Shown here in pieces: positions 16,894-25,334 of a DNA stretch of 64,000 nt. Position 1 is the stretch's first letter, and every line of letters begins with the position of its first letter. The position numbers and the translations under genes are program-made. The notes under the pieces are model-generated. The model was not told the DNA's origin, made no database searches, and was given only the letters and a program-made list of their open reading frames with translations. Origin of the DNA: RHKX01 sp963784885 (GTDB taxonomy: Bacteria; Actinomycetota; Thermoleophilia; Solirubrobacterales; 70-9); assembly GCA_963784885.1 (NCBI GenBank), contig CAWATA010000004.1:124001-188000 (forward strand). The letters run 5' to 3'.

Positions 16894-17841
16894 TCAGGCG
16901 CGGCGCCCGCCGACCCGCTCGCGCTCGTAGTCGAGCTCGGTCCGGATGCCCTCGGCGGCCATCGCCGCGCGCGCCTCCTCGATCGAGGAGGCGTCGAGGA
17001 TCAGCTCGGCGAGTGGGGCGGCGGGGCCGATCGCCTCGCGGGCGTCGAAGACGAAGCCGAGGGCGCCGACCGGTCCGAGCTCGACGGTTCGGCGGCCGTT
17101 GCGAATCGGGATCGGCCCGGTCTCGCCGAGCGCGCAGCGCGCCGCGAGCAGGCTCGCCTCGGTCGGAACGGATCCCGCGACCGAGATCACCTCGCGGGCT
17201 GAGTGTGGGTCGGGGGAGAGGGTGCCGGTCCAGGCTTCCTCGCGGGCGAGGACGGCGACCCGGCCGAGGACCTCGGAGACCGTGAGCTCGCCGTCGCAGC
17301 CGGCGCCGAAAGCACAGCCCACCGTTCCGATCCGCTCGGGAAGATGGTGCGCGGCCGCGAGGAGGAGGGCGTCGCAGAGCGGGCTCGAGAGCCCTGGCTC
17401 GGCGCCGGTCGCGAGCACGTCTCCACCGACGTCGAGGAGGACGACGAGGTCGCACTCGAGCCGGTCCGCGAGGGCGGCGATGCCGCCGGCGATCGCCGCC
17501 GGGCCGTCGTTCACGTCGACCAGCGCCACCGGGCGGTCGAGGTGTGCGGCGACTCCGGCCTCGGCCAGCCGGACACCTTCGGGCGTACGGCCGTGGGCGC
17601 CGGTGAGCGCCCCCGCGCCGGCGAGCCGCTCGATCCCGGCCAGGTGCTCGAGCGGGCGAGGGCCGGCGTGATGAGGGTCGACCGCAAATCGCTCCCAGGC
17701 GACGCCGCCGAGCTCGATCCTGCGGCCGCCACGTTCGATCTCGCGGGCGATCGCCAGGGCGCCGACGACGTCTCCACCGCCGCCGATCCCGAGTACGAGC
17801 GCGCCGCCGTCACCCTGCCCGAGCGCGCCGGGCAGGCTCAC
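16894..17841 (-). CDS. DUF1152 family protein
   Basis: About 315 residues from the GTG at 17841; the frame extends upstream into the next gene, so an in-frame internal start must be used. It opens with a nucleotide-binding-like loop, ALVLGIGGGGDVVGALA, and has LVDVNDGPAAIAGGI and DLVVLLDVGGDVLA, which are the conserved blocks of DUF1152. The biochemical role of the family is unknown. It lies 31 bases after the DUF1802 gene and is probably co-transcribed with it. Confidence 0.72.
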   Translation of the reverse strand: MSLPGALGQGDGGALVLGIGGGGDVVGALAIAREIERGGRRIELGGVAWERFAVDPHHAGPRPLEHLAGIERLAGAGALTGAHGRTPEGVRLAEAGVAAHLDRPVALVDVNDGPAAIAGGIAALADRLECDLVVLLDVGGDVLATGAEPGLSSPLCDALLLAAAHHLPERIGTVGCAFGAGCDGELTVSEVLGRVAVLAREEAWTGTLSPDPHSAREVISVAGSVPTEASLLAARCALGETGPIPIRNGRRTVELGPVGALGFVFDAREAIGPAAPLAELILDASSIEEARAAMAAEGIRTELDYERERVGGRRA

Positions 17842-17872
17842 GGACCCGTGTGCCGGCAAGCGCGAGCGGCGC

Positions 17873-18520
17873 TCAGGCGAGCGCCGGCTCGGGCTCTTGC
17901 TCGGCGGAGCCGGCTCCGCAGGTCTCGCGGATCGCGGCAGCGGCCCGGTCGAACTCCTCGTCGGCCATGACCGGGACGCCCTCGAAGGGGAGATCGCGGT
18001 CGATCTCAACCCACGAATGGCAGCCGATGTGCTCGTCGCGGACCCTGACCGTGACCGGGCGCGGAATCCGGTGGACCTTCAGCAGCAGCACGTGGAGGGG
18101 GTGCGTCCGCTTCCAGGCCAGGCGCTTGCGGGCGTAATCCTGGGTCCAGACGTGGTAGGGGCTGAGCGCATCGACGATTCGCGGATCGTCGATCGTGAAG
18201 TGGTCGGCCACCTCGGCCCAGGCGCGGATCCGCACCCGGTCGGGCTGCGGGATGCCGCCGTCCTGGAGCAGCGCCCGCGGCGGCGGCTCCTCGTCGGGCC
18301 AGACGCCCTCCTCGAGGGCCCGGCGGAGCTCGGGGTGATGTGAATCACGGACGAGGTCGTTCCGCTGGTGATCGAACGTCGGGTAGAGGAAGAACTGCTC
18401 GTGCTCGAGCTCGAAGTGCTTGTTCTCCTCGCGGATGCCGCCCTTGCGAAGGGTGACGAGTTGCTCGCCCTCGGCGAGCGCGCGCACCGTGACGGACCAT
18501 TCCTTGAAAGCGATTGGCAT
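17873..18520 (-). CDS. DUF1802 family protein
   Basis: A 215-residue cytoplasmic protein with the DUF1802 hallmarks: FKEWSVTVRALAEGEQLVTLRKGGI, HFELEHEQFFLYPTFDHQ, and YHVWTQDYARKRLAWK with LHVLLLKVHRIP near the C-terminal third. Function is unknown; the family is often found near DNA or sulfur-related genes but that does not define a role. It is first in a DUF1802-DUF1152 pair. The 159 bases upstream carry an AAGTAAGTTAC motif near 18650 that resembles part of a dyad at 47759-47789. Confidence 0.75.
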   Translation of the reverse strand: MPIAFKEWSVTVRALAEGEQLVTLRKGGIREENKHFELEHEQFFLYPTFDHQRNDLVRDSHHPELRRALEEGVWPDEEPPPRALLQDGGIPQPDRVRIRAWAEVADHFTIDDPRIVDALSPYHVWTQDYARKRLAWKRTHPLHVLLLKVHRIPRPVTVRVRDEHIGCHSWVEIDRDLPFEGVPVMADEEFDRAAAAIRETCGAGSAEQEPEPALA

Positions 18521-18679
18521 GGTGTTTCTGCGTCCGGGGTCGTGGTTCAGGGCGGGATCGCGAGGCTCGGACGAGGGCGACCCAGCCGGGGCCGCAGGTG
18601 GGCCCGTCGGAGGGCCGCGAGTCTAGACCAGCCTTCCCTCAACGGCAAGTAAGTTACGAGCCGCACATTGTCTTGCAGC

Positions 18680-20218
18680 TCAATCGCGGCCGGCACTCGA
18701 GCCGTTGCCGCCGCCGCCCGGGGTCTCGATCCGGAGCACATCGCCGGGCTCGAGCTCGCCCTCGCACTTGGCGGGAAGCGGCGTGCCGTTGATCGCGTTT
18801 CGGCCCGGCGCACCGTCGCCACCGCCGAGCCGGCCCCGCGGCCCGCGGTCGCGGCGCTCGGTGATCAGCGTGAAGCGCATCGGCGCGAGGGCCTCGAACT
18901 CCCGGACGACACCGTCGCCGCCGCGCCGGTGCCCCTCGCCGCCGCTGCCCCGGCGAACGGCGAGCTCGGTGATCCGGACCGGCAGGTCCTGCTCGAGCGA
19001 CTCGACCGGGGTGTTCAGCGTGTTCGACATGGCGACGTGGACCGCGCTCGGGCCGTCCGATCCGACGCAGGCGCCCTGGCCGCCCCCGATCGTCTCGTAG
19101 TAGGTGAACTCCTCGCCGCCGTGGCGGCCCGAGAGCGTCAGGTTGTTCATCGTCCCCTGGCCCTGCGCCGGGCCGTCGGCGACTGCCGCGAGCGCCGCGA
19201 AGACGAGGTCGGCGACGCGGCTCGAGGTCTCGACGTTCCCGGCAGCCACCGCGGCCGGCGGGCGCGCGTTGAGGACGGAGCCCGGCGGCGCCACGATCCG
19301 GACCGGCCGGAACGCTCCCGCCGACGCGGGTGCGTCGGGGTCGGTCAGGGCGCGGACGGCGAACAGGGCCGCTGCCCGGGTCACCGGCAGCGGGCAGTTG
19401 AGGTTGCCCCCGACCTGGGGCGCGGTGCCGGCGAAGTCGATCGCGATCTCCTCGCCCGTCACCTCGATCCGGACGCGCAGCGGGATCGGGGTGCCATCGG
19501 CGGCTGCAAGCTCGTCGGCGGCCTCGTAGACGCCGTCGGCGAGCGCCGCGATGGCATCGCGGCTCCGCCGTTCCGCGTAATCGAGCACCGCCGCCATCCC
19601 GGCGATCAGCCGCTCGCGCCCGATCCGGCCCGCCAGCTCGGAGATCCGGTCCCCGCCACGGCGGTTTGCGGCCCGCTGCGCCCGCAGATCGGCGAGACGC
19701 TGATCGGGCCGGCGCATCCTGCCCGCGAGCTCGGCCAGGTCGTCGTCGCCGACGAGACGCGGCTCGATCACGACGCCCTCGTCGGCCAGCGTCCGCGAGT
19801 CGGCGGGCATTCCACCGGGGGTGGGCCCGCCGACGTCAGCGTGATGGGCGCGGCTCGCGGCCCAGCCGCAGAGCTCGCCTTCGATCAGAAGCGGCGATAC
19901 GAGAGTGATGTCCGGGAGGTGGGTGCCGCCCCGGAACGGGTCGTTGAGAATCCACAGCTCTTCCTCGTGGTGCGGCCCGCCGGCGAGCGCGGCCACCGCC
20001 TCGACGGCAGCGGGCATCGAGCCGAGGTGAACGGGGATGTGCTCGGCCTGCATCACGAGCTCTGCCCGTGCGTCGAAGATCGCGGTCGAGCAGTCGTGCC
20101 GCTCCTTGATGTTCGGGGAGTAGGCGGCGCGGACGAGCACCGCGCCCATCTCGTCGCAGATCGCCCGCAGCCCTCCGCTCAGCACCTGCAGCTCGATCGG
20201 GTCGGGCGGTGCCTTCAT
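18680..20218 (-). CDS. hyuB: Hydantoinase/oxoprolinase family protein, subunit B
   Basis: A 512-residue HyuB-type subunit from ATG 20218; the start overlaps the stop of the A subunit (ATGA). Family blocks include SPNIKERHDCSTAIFD, VMQAEHIPVHLGSMP, NDPFRGGTHLPDITLVSPL, RAHHADVGGPTPGGMP and the C-terminal MRFTLITERRDRGPRGRLGG plus LRIETPGGGGNG. With subunit A it hydrolyses a cyclic amide (hydantoin or 5-oxoproline type) using ATP. The real substrate is not evident. Confidence 0.88.
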   Translation of the reverse strand: MKAPPDPIELQVLSGGLRAICDEMGAVLVRAAYSPNIKERHDCSTAIFDARAELVMQAEHIPVHLGSMPAAVEAVAALAGGPHHEEELWILNDPFRGGTHLPDITLVSPLLIEGELCGWAASRAHHADVGGPTPGGMPADSRTLADEGVVIEPRLVGDDDLAELAGRMRRPDQRLADLRAQRAANRRGGDRISELAGRIGRERLIAGMAAVLDYAERRSRDAIAALADGVYEAADELAAADGTPIPLRVRIEVTGEEIAIDFAGTAPQVGGNLNCPLPVTRAAALFAVRALTDPDAPASAGAFRPVRIVAPPGSVLNARPPAAVAAGNVETSSRVADLVFAALAAVADGPAQGQGTMNNLTLSGRHGGEEFTYYETIGGGQGACVGSDGPSAVHVAMSNTLNTPVESLEQDLPVRITELAVRRGSGGEGHRRGGDGVVREFEALAPMRFTLITERRDRGPRGRLGGGDGAPGRNAINGTPLPAKCEGELEPGDVLRIETPGGGGNGSSAGRD

Positions 20219-22200
20219 GCCGGGCCGTCCATCCGGGAGGCGATGATGGTCCCGACCCGGTCGGCCTCGGCCCGCCAGCCGGCCGGCACGAGGAACGTCG
20301 TCTCCGGGAGCTCGAAGACGCACGGGCCCTCCGCCCGGAGTCCGGCCGGGGGCTCGCCGGCGATCACGTCGATCGGGACCTCCCGCCCGGCGAACCTCGC
20401 CGGCCGCCGAGATCGTCGCGGCTCGCTCCGGCCCGCCGCCGGCGGGGCGAAGTCCGAGAGCTCCTCGCGAGCCGCGAGCCGGACGTTGACGAGCTCGACC
20501 TCGCCGGCGTCCTCGCGGTAGCCGTAGCGCCGCTCGTGCTCCGCCTCGAAGGCCTCGATCAGCTCGGCCGGGTCGGGATCGAGCGGCGCGTCGAGCGGCA
20601 GCTCGAAAGACTGCCCCCGGTAGCGGAGCTCGTAGATCGCCTCCAGCACCGCGCCGCCGGTCGCGTCGAGGCCCTCCCGGGTGGCCGCGACCGCTGCCGC
20701 CAGTCCCTCCCGGGTCAGCCCCTCGCCGCTCAGGCCGACGGTCCTGGTCGTGTCACGCCGCCGTTCGGCGCAGACGAGCCCGAGGGCGGACAGCACTCCT
20801 CCGGAGCGCGGGCAGAGGACGCGGTCGATGCCGAGCTCGGCGGCGATCGGGATGGCGTGGAGGGGCCCGGCGCCACCGAACGGGAGCAGGTCGAACCCAC
20901 GCGGGTCGATCCCCCGCTCGACCGTGATCACACGCAGCGCCCGAACCATCTCCTGGTTCGCGACCTCGTGGATCCCGGCCGCGGCCTCGTGCAGCCCGAT
21001 GCCGAGCTCCGCCGCGATCCGGCCGACCGCCGTCTCGGCGGCGTCGCGGTCGAGGGCGATTCCCCCGGCGAGGCCGGCCGCGGGGTCGAGGTAGCCGAGC
21101 AGCAGGTTCGCGTCGGTCACGGTCGCCTCGGTGCCGCCCTTGCCGTAGCAGGCGGGGCCGGGTTCGGCCCCGGCCGAGCGGGGGCCGACCCGCAGCGCTC
21201 CACCGCGGTCGCGCCACGCGATCGAGCCGCCGCCGGCGCCGACGGTGTGGACGTCGACCATCGGCAGCTGGATCGGGCGACCGTCGAATTCGCGGGACTC
21301 GGTTCTGCCGACGCGGCCGCCCTCGACCACGCAGACGTCGCAGGAGGTTCCACCCATGTCGAGCCCGAGCGCGTTGCCCGTGCCGGAGGCGGCGGCCAGG
21401 AGTCCCGCTCCGACCGCTCCTCCCGCCGGCCCGCTCAACACGCTCCAGGCGCCGCCGGACGCGGCGCGGGCGGCATCGGTCACACCGCCCGAGGACTGCA
21501 TGACCAGCGGCTCCGGGATCCCGATGTCGCCACAGCGCTCGCCGAGCCGACGCAGGTAGCCCCCGAGCAGCGGCGAGAGGTAGGCGTCGAGGACGGTCGT
21601 CGCGCAGCGCTCGTACTCGCGGAAGCGTGGCAGGACCCCCGAGGATGTCGAGACGTGCAGGCCCGCGAATCGTTCCCGCAGCGATTCGGCGAGCCGGCGT
21701 TCGTGGGAGGGATCGGAGAAGGCGAAAAGCAGGCAGATCGCGACCGCCTCGGGCTCGAGCCGGTCGATCTCGTCCCCGACCCGGCGGATCTCGGATTCGG
21801 TCAGCCCGGTCACGACCCCGTCGGGACCGATCCGTTCGTCGACGGCGACGCGGAGGCCGGGCGGCGCGAGTGGGGGAGGCCGATCGTCGCAGAGCCGGTA
21901 GAGCGAGGGGCGGTTCTGGCGGGCGATCTCGAGCAGGTCGGTGAAGCCGGCAGTCGCCACCAGAGCGGTTCGGGCGCCGCGGCGCTCGAGCAGCGCGTTG
22001 GTCCCGACCGTCATCCCGTGCGCGAAGCGATCGACCGATCGCGGCTCCGCGCCGCCGGCTTCGAGTACGGCCGCGATCGCGGCGATCACGCCCTCGGACT
22101 GATCGCCCGGCGTCGTCGGCGCCTTCGCGGTCTCGATCCGCTCGCCGTCGACGAGGACGGCGTCGGTGAAGGTTCCTCCTACGTCGACCCCGAGAAGCAC
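20215..22200 (-). CDS. hyuA: Hydantoinase/oxoprolinase family protein, subunit A (ATPase)
   Basis: A 661-residue HyuA subunit of the actin-like ATPase superfamily. It opens with LLGVDVGGTFTDAVLVD (phosphate 1), then HGMTVGTNALLERRGARTAL, and contains LGLDMGGTSCDVCVVEGG (phosphate 2) and PFGGAGPLHAIPIA (adenosine motif). The GTG start is 25 bases downstream of the 149-residue Cys/His protein gene, so the three minus-strand genes may share a transcript. Acts with HyuB in ATP-driven opening of a lactam or hydantoin ring. Confidence 0.88.
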   Translation of the reverse strand: MLLGVDVGGTFTDAVLVDGERIETAKAPTTPGDQSEGVIAAIAAVLEAGGAEPRSVDRFAHGMTVGTNALLERRGARTALVATAGFTDLLEIARQNRPSLYRLCDDRPPPLAPPGLRVAVDERIGPDGVVTGLTESEIRRVGDEIDRLEPEAVAICLLFAFSDPSHERRLAESLRERFAGLHVSTSSGVLPRFREYERCATTVLDAYLSPLLGGYLRRLGERCGDIGIPEPLVMQSSGGVTDAARAASGGAWSVLSGPAGGAVGAGLLAAASGTGNALGLDMGGTSCDVCVVEGGRVGRTESREFDGRPIQLPMVDVHTVGAGGGSIAWRDRGGALRVGPRSAGAEPGPACYGKGGTEATVTDANLLLGYLDPAAGLAGGIALDRDAAETAVGRIAAELGIGLHEAAAGIHEVANQEMVRALRVITVERGIDPRGFDLLPFGGAGPLHAIPIAAELGIDRVLCPRSGGVLSALGLVCAERRRDTTRTVGLSGEGLTREGLAAAVAATREGLDATGGAVLEAIYELRYRGQSFELPLDAPLDPDPAELIEAFEAEHERRYGYREDAGEVELVNVRLAAREELSDFAPPAAGRSEPRRSRRPARFAGREVPIDVIAGEPPAGLRAEGPCVFELPETTFLVPAGWRAEADRVGTIIASRMDGPA

Positions 22201-22225
22201 CGGCTCATTACACAGGGCCGGCGGC

Positions 22226-22675
22226 TCAGGCGACGAGCTGGAGCTCCTCCTCGCGCAGCTCGACGTCGTCGATCACGACGTCCTCCTCGAGGTGCTTGTG
22301 GGAGGGGCAGTAGTCGCGACCGGGCAGCGGCTCGCGCTGACAGGGCGTGCCGCGACGCGTATGCGCCTTGCACTCGCGGTCGACGAGCCCGGCCAACTCC
22401 TCGGCGGGCACCTCGTCGAGGTAGCGGAGGGCGAGCTTCACGTTGCGGTCCACGACCTGGAGCACGAACATCTGCTCGCTGATCGGGAAGTGCCCGCGAA
22501 GCTCGGTGAACAGCGACTTCGTCGGACGGGCGAAGTAGCGGCGATCGGTCAGCAGGCGGCGCATCGTCCCCTCGCAGGCGCTGAGGATCTGCTGCTTGCT
22601 GGCGCAGCCGGCGCTCTTGGTGTTCGCTACTCGCGGAGCAAGCTCCCGATAGATCGAACGGCTGAATTGGTACAT
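22226..22675 (-). CDS. Small protein with C-terminal Cys/His (zinc-knuckle-like) motif
   Basis: 149 residues, no assigned function. The N-terminal hundred residues are helical (LTDRRYFARPTKSLFTELRG, EQMFVLQVVDRNVKLALRYL). The C-terminus has CKAHTRRGTPCQREPLPGRDYCPSH, a C-x9-C-x10-C-x2-H pattern that is widespread in short zinc-binding modules (compare DUF5763-like sequences). An acidic tail follows (DVVIDDVELREEELQ). The start ATG at 22675 is read with a short upstream region that could hold its promoter. It precedes hyuA by 25 bases. Confidence 0.6.
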   Translation of the reverse strand: MYQFSRSIYRELAPRVANTKSAGCASKQQILSACEGTMRRLLTDRRYFARPTKSLFTELRGHFPISEQMFVLQVVDRNVKLALRYLDEVPAEELAGLVDRECKAHTRRGTPCQREPLPGRDYCPSHKHLEEDVVIDDVELREEELQLVA

Positions 22676-22762
22676 GGGTTCCCTGAACCTTTCCTTGGTC
22701 CGCGGTTACCCCCCCGCACCGTGAAGTGTGACGGTACGCACGTTGATCGCGTGCCACTGGAA

Positions 22763-22783
22763 GTTAAGCCCGCGTTAAGCCCG
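22763..22783. repeat. Two 10-base direct repeats at the nadB stop codon
   Basis: GTTAAGCCCG occurs at 22763-22772 and again at 22774-22783, an 11-base period. On the minus strand each unit contains TTAA; the inner unit supplies the TAA stop of nadB. It looks like a small slippage duplication with no evident function. Confidence 0.5.
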
Positions 22784-24310
22784 GGTCAGCGAATTGCGGA
22801 CACCGTCGGCCGGCCAGCGGTCCATCCGCGCCTGCTCGCCGGGCCCGACGACGTTGTGACGGAGGTCGAGCTCGGGATCGACGCGGGGGCGGTCGGTGCG
22901 CCGGTGGACGCCACGGGACTCCCGTCGAGCCAGCGCCGAGGCGGCGATCAGCCGGGCGAGTGGATAGGGGTCGGAGCAGAGCCGCTCGAGGCGCTCGGGA
23001 TCGCGGATCGGACCGGCGAGCTCCCAGACCGCCCGGCGGGTCTGCTCGGTCGGCGCCGGGAACGAGGGGTCGGGGTCGGGAGGGGGCGGCGTGGGGTCCG
23101 CTCCGGGGCCCTCGAGCGCGGCGCCGGCGGCGCGGCTTCCGAACACGAAGCACTCGCTCAGCGAGTTCGAGGCGAGGCGGTTGGCGCCGTGCAGGCCCGT
23201 GCAGGCCGCCTCGCCGACCGCCAGGAGCCCGGGAAGCGAGCTGCGACCGTCGAGGTCGGTGCGCACCCCCCCGATCAGGTAGTGGGCGGCGGGGGCGACG
23301 GGGACCGGAATCTCGGCCGGGTTGATCCCGAGCGACTCCAGGGTGCTCGAGATCGTCGGGAAGCGCTCCATCGGCACCGGGCGCAGATCGAGGCCGACCG
23401 CGATCGTGCCGTCTGCGGCCATCCGGTCGAGGATCGCCGCCGTGACCTGATCGCGCGGAGCCAACTCGTCGGTGAAGCGACGCCCGTCGGCGCCGAGCAG
23501 CAACGCACCCTCACCGCGGACCGCCTCGGTGATCAGCCAGCCGTCGAGCCGCTGCCCCGGCAGCGACAGCGCGGTCGGGTGGAACTGGCAGAGCTCGAGA
23601 TCGGCGAGTTCGGCACCAGCGGCGTGCGCGAGAACCGCCCCGGCGCCGATCGCGCCGCGTGGATTCGTCGTCCGCTCCCAGAGGGCCGCGCCGCCGCCGG
23701 TGGCGAGCACCGTGGCGGCCGCCGGGACCGGGCCGCGGTCGGTGAGGACTCCGTGACAGCGCCGGCCATCCGACCACAGGGCGAGCGCCGAGGCGCCCTC
23801 GAGGACCTCGATCCGCTCGTTCCGGGAGGTCAGCTCGGCGAGCCGGCTCGTCAGCGCCCGTCCGGTCTCCGCTCCGCCGGCGTGGACGATCCGCCGAGCC
23901 GAGTGCCCGCCCTCGAGCCCGAGCGCAAGCTCGCCGTCGGACTGCAGGTCGAAGGCCACTCCGCGGCGCATCAGCAGCTCGACCGCAGCCGGCGATTCCT
24001 CGACGAGCACCTCCACGGCCGCGGGATAGCAGAGGCCGCGTCCGGCGTTGAGCGTGTCCTCGGCGTGACGGGCCGGCGAGTCGTCGGCCGCGATCGCCGC
24101 TGCGAGCCCGCCCTGGGCGCGGAAGCTCGCAGTCTCGGTCAGCGGCTTGCGGGAGATCACGACCACCCTCGCGCCGGCCTCGGCGGCCTCGAGCGCGGCA
24201 TGCAGGCCGGCGGCGCCGCCACCCACGACGGCGACGTCGGCTGCCGGGCGGGCCGGCTCTGGACTCGGATCACTCGTCGTCAAGGCGGCAGTACCGTATC
24301 CGGCTGCCAT
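22775..24310 (-). CDS. nadB: L-aspartate oxidase
   Basis: A 511-residue flavoprotein of the succinate dehydrogenase/fumarate reductase family. It has the FAD loop VAVVGGGAAGLHAALEA, SFRAQGGLAAAI, GHSARRIVHAGGAETGRAL, LATGGGAALWERTTNP and ITEAVRGEGALL. GLHGANRLASNSLSECFVFG is the C-terminal FAD signature. It oxidises aspartate to iminoaspartate in NAD synthesis. nadA and nadC are not in the window. The ATG overlaps the divergent deacetylase start (CATG); a TTG at 24283 would separate them. Its C-terminal helical domain looks short for the family. Confidence 0.87.
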   Translation of the reverse strand: MAAGYGTAALTTSDPSPEPARPAADVAVVGGGAAGLHAALEAAEAGARVVVISRKPLTETASFRAQGGLAAAIAADDSPARHAEDTLNAGRGLCYPAAVEVLVEESPAAVELLMRRGVAFDLQSDGELALGLEGGHSARRIVHAGGAETGRALTSRLAELTSRNERIEVLEGASALALWSDGRRCHGVLTDRGPVPAAATVLATGGGAALWERTTNPRGAIGAGAVLAHAAGAELADLELCQFHPTALSLPGQRLDGWLITEAVRGEGALLLGADGRRFTDELAPRDQVTAAILDRMAADGTIAVGLDLRPVPMERFPTISSTLESLGINPAEIPVPVAPAAHYLIGGVRTDLDGRSSLPGLLAVGEAACTGLHGANRLASNSLSECFVFGSRAAGAALEGPGADPTPPPPDPDPSFPAPTEQTRRAVWELAGPIRDPERLERLCSDPYPLARLIAASALARRESRGVHRRTDRPRVDPELDLRHNVVGPGEQARMDRWPADGVRNSLTRA

Positions 24311-25322
24311 GGGGCTCTACTTCCGCCATCCGGCGTCACTGCTTCACGACACCGGACCGCACCCCGAGAACGCGGGCAGGATCCGGGCGATCGAGGCCGT
24401 GCTCGACGAGTCCGGCTGGCTCGGGCTCGACCGTGCCGAGCCGCCGCGCGCCGAGCGCGAGTGGCTGACGCGCGTTCACGGCCCGGCGCTCGTCGACTCG
24501 ATCGAGGGTCTCTGCGAGGCCGGAGGTGGGGCGATCGACCTCGACACGATGGTCGTCGAGGAGTCCTGGGAGGCGGCCCTGCGGGCCGCCGGCGCCGCGG
24601 CCGAGGGCGCTCGGCTGTTGCTCTCCGGCGCCCAGGACTACGTCTTCTGCGGCATGCGGCCGCCCGGCCACCACGCGGAATCGGACCGGGCGATGGGCTT
24701 CTGCCTGTTCAACAACGCGGCGGTCGGCGCGGCCCACGCGATCGCCGCCTGCGGGGCCGAGAGGGTGCTGATCCTCGACTGGGACGTTCACCACGGCAAC
24801 GGGACCGCGGAGATCTTCGATCGCCGCGCAGACGTCCTCTACGCCAGCATCCACCAGAGCCCCCTGTACCCGGGCACCGGTGCCGCCGGCGATTTCGGTA
24901 GCGGCGCCGGCGACGGCACGACGCTGAACCTGCCGGTGCCTCCGGGCGCCGGCGGGGCGGAGTTCCGCGGCATGCTCGAGCACGTCATCGGCCCGGCGGC
25001 CAGGCACTGGCGACCCGACCTGCTGGTGATCTCGGCCGGTTACGACGCCCACGTCGGTGATCCGCTTGCCAACTGCGAGCTCGAGGATCACGACTACGCG
25101 GCGATGACCGCGTCGATGCGCGAGCTCGGCCGCGAGCTCGGTGCGCCGATCCTCGTCTGCCTAGAGGGCGGATACGACCCCGTCGCGCTCGCCGGATCGG
25201 TGCTCGTGACCCTCGAGGAGCTGGCGGGTGGACCGCCGCCGCCGAGCGTTGCTCAGGTTCCCGTCGTCGCCGGCGCCGTCGCGCGCGTCGCCGCGCACGA
25301 GCGCTGGCGCGCCGCTTTCTGA
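24309..25322 (+). CDS. Histone deacetylase family / acetoin-utilization-type deacetylase
   Basis: A 337-residue zinc deacetylase. The signature is complete: MRPPGHHAESDRAMGFCLFNN (tandem His), ILDWDVHHGNGT (Asp and His zinc ligands), SIHQSPLYPGTG and LLVISAGYDAHVGDPL (second Asp). It resembles bacterial HDAC-like amidohydrolases such as AcuC or acetylpolyamine amidohydrolases; the substrate is unknown. The start is ATG 24309, two bases overlapping the nadB ATG on the other strand, so no ribosome site fits unless it lies within nadB. It ends convergently with the coiled-coil gene. Confidence 0.87.
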   Translation: MGLYFRHPASLLHDTGPHPENAGRIRAIEAVLDESGWLGLDRAEPPRAEREWLTRVHGPALVDSIEGLCEAGGGAIDLDTMVVEESWEAALRAAGAAAEGARLLLSGAQDYVFCGMRPPGHHAESDRAMGFCLFNNAAVGAAHAIAACGAERVLILDWDVHHGNGTAEIFDRRADVLYASIHQSPLYPGTGAAGDFGSGAGDGTTLNLPVPPGAGGAEFRGMLEHVIGPAARHWRPDLLVISAGYDAHVGDPLANCELEDHDYAAMTASMRELGRELGAPILVCLEGGYDPVALAGSVLVTLEELAGGPPPPSVAQVPVVAGAVARVAAHERWRAAF

Positions 25323-25334
25323 ACCCGACGTCGA

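Noticed and set aside
16894..18009. DUF1152 gene start at 18009 giving 371 residues
   Set aside because: The extra N-terminus lies within the DUF1802 coding region and is Arg/Ser/Pro shadow sequence; GTG 17841 starts right before the conserved nucleotide-binding-like loop.
20209..24901. Very long plus-strand frames (757 and 911 codons) opposite hyuA and nadB
   Set aside because: High-GC third-position shadows; no recognisable domains, and the minus-strand frames match well-known families.
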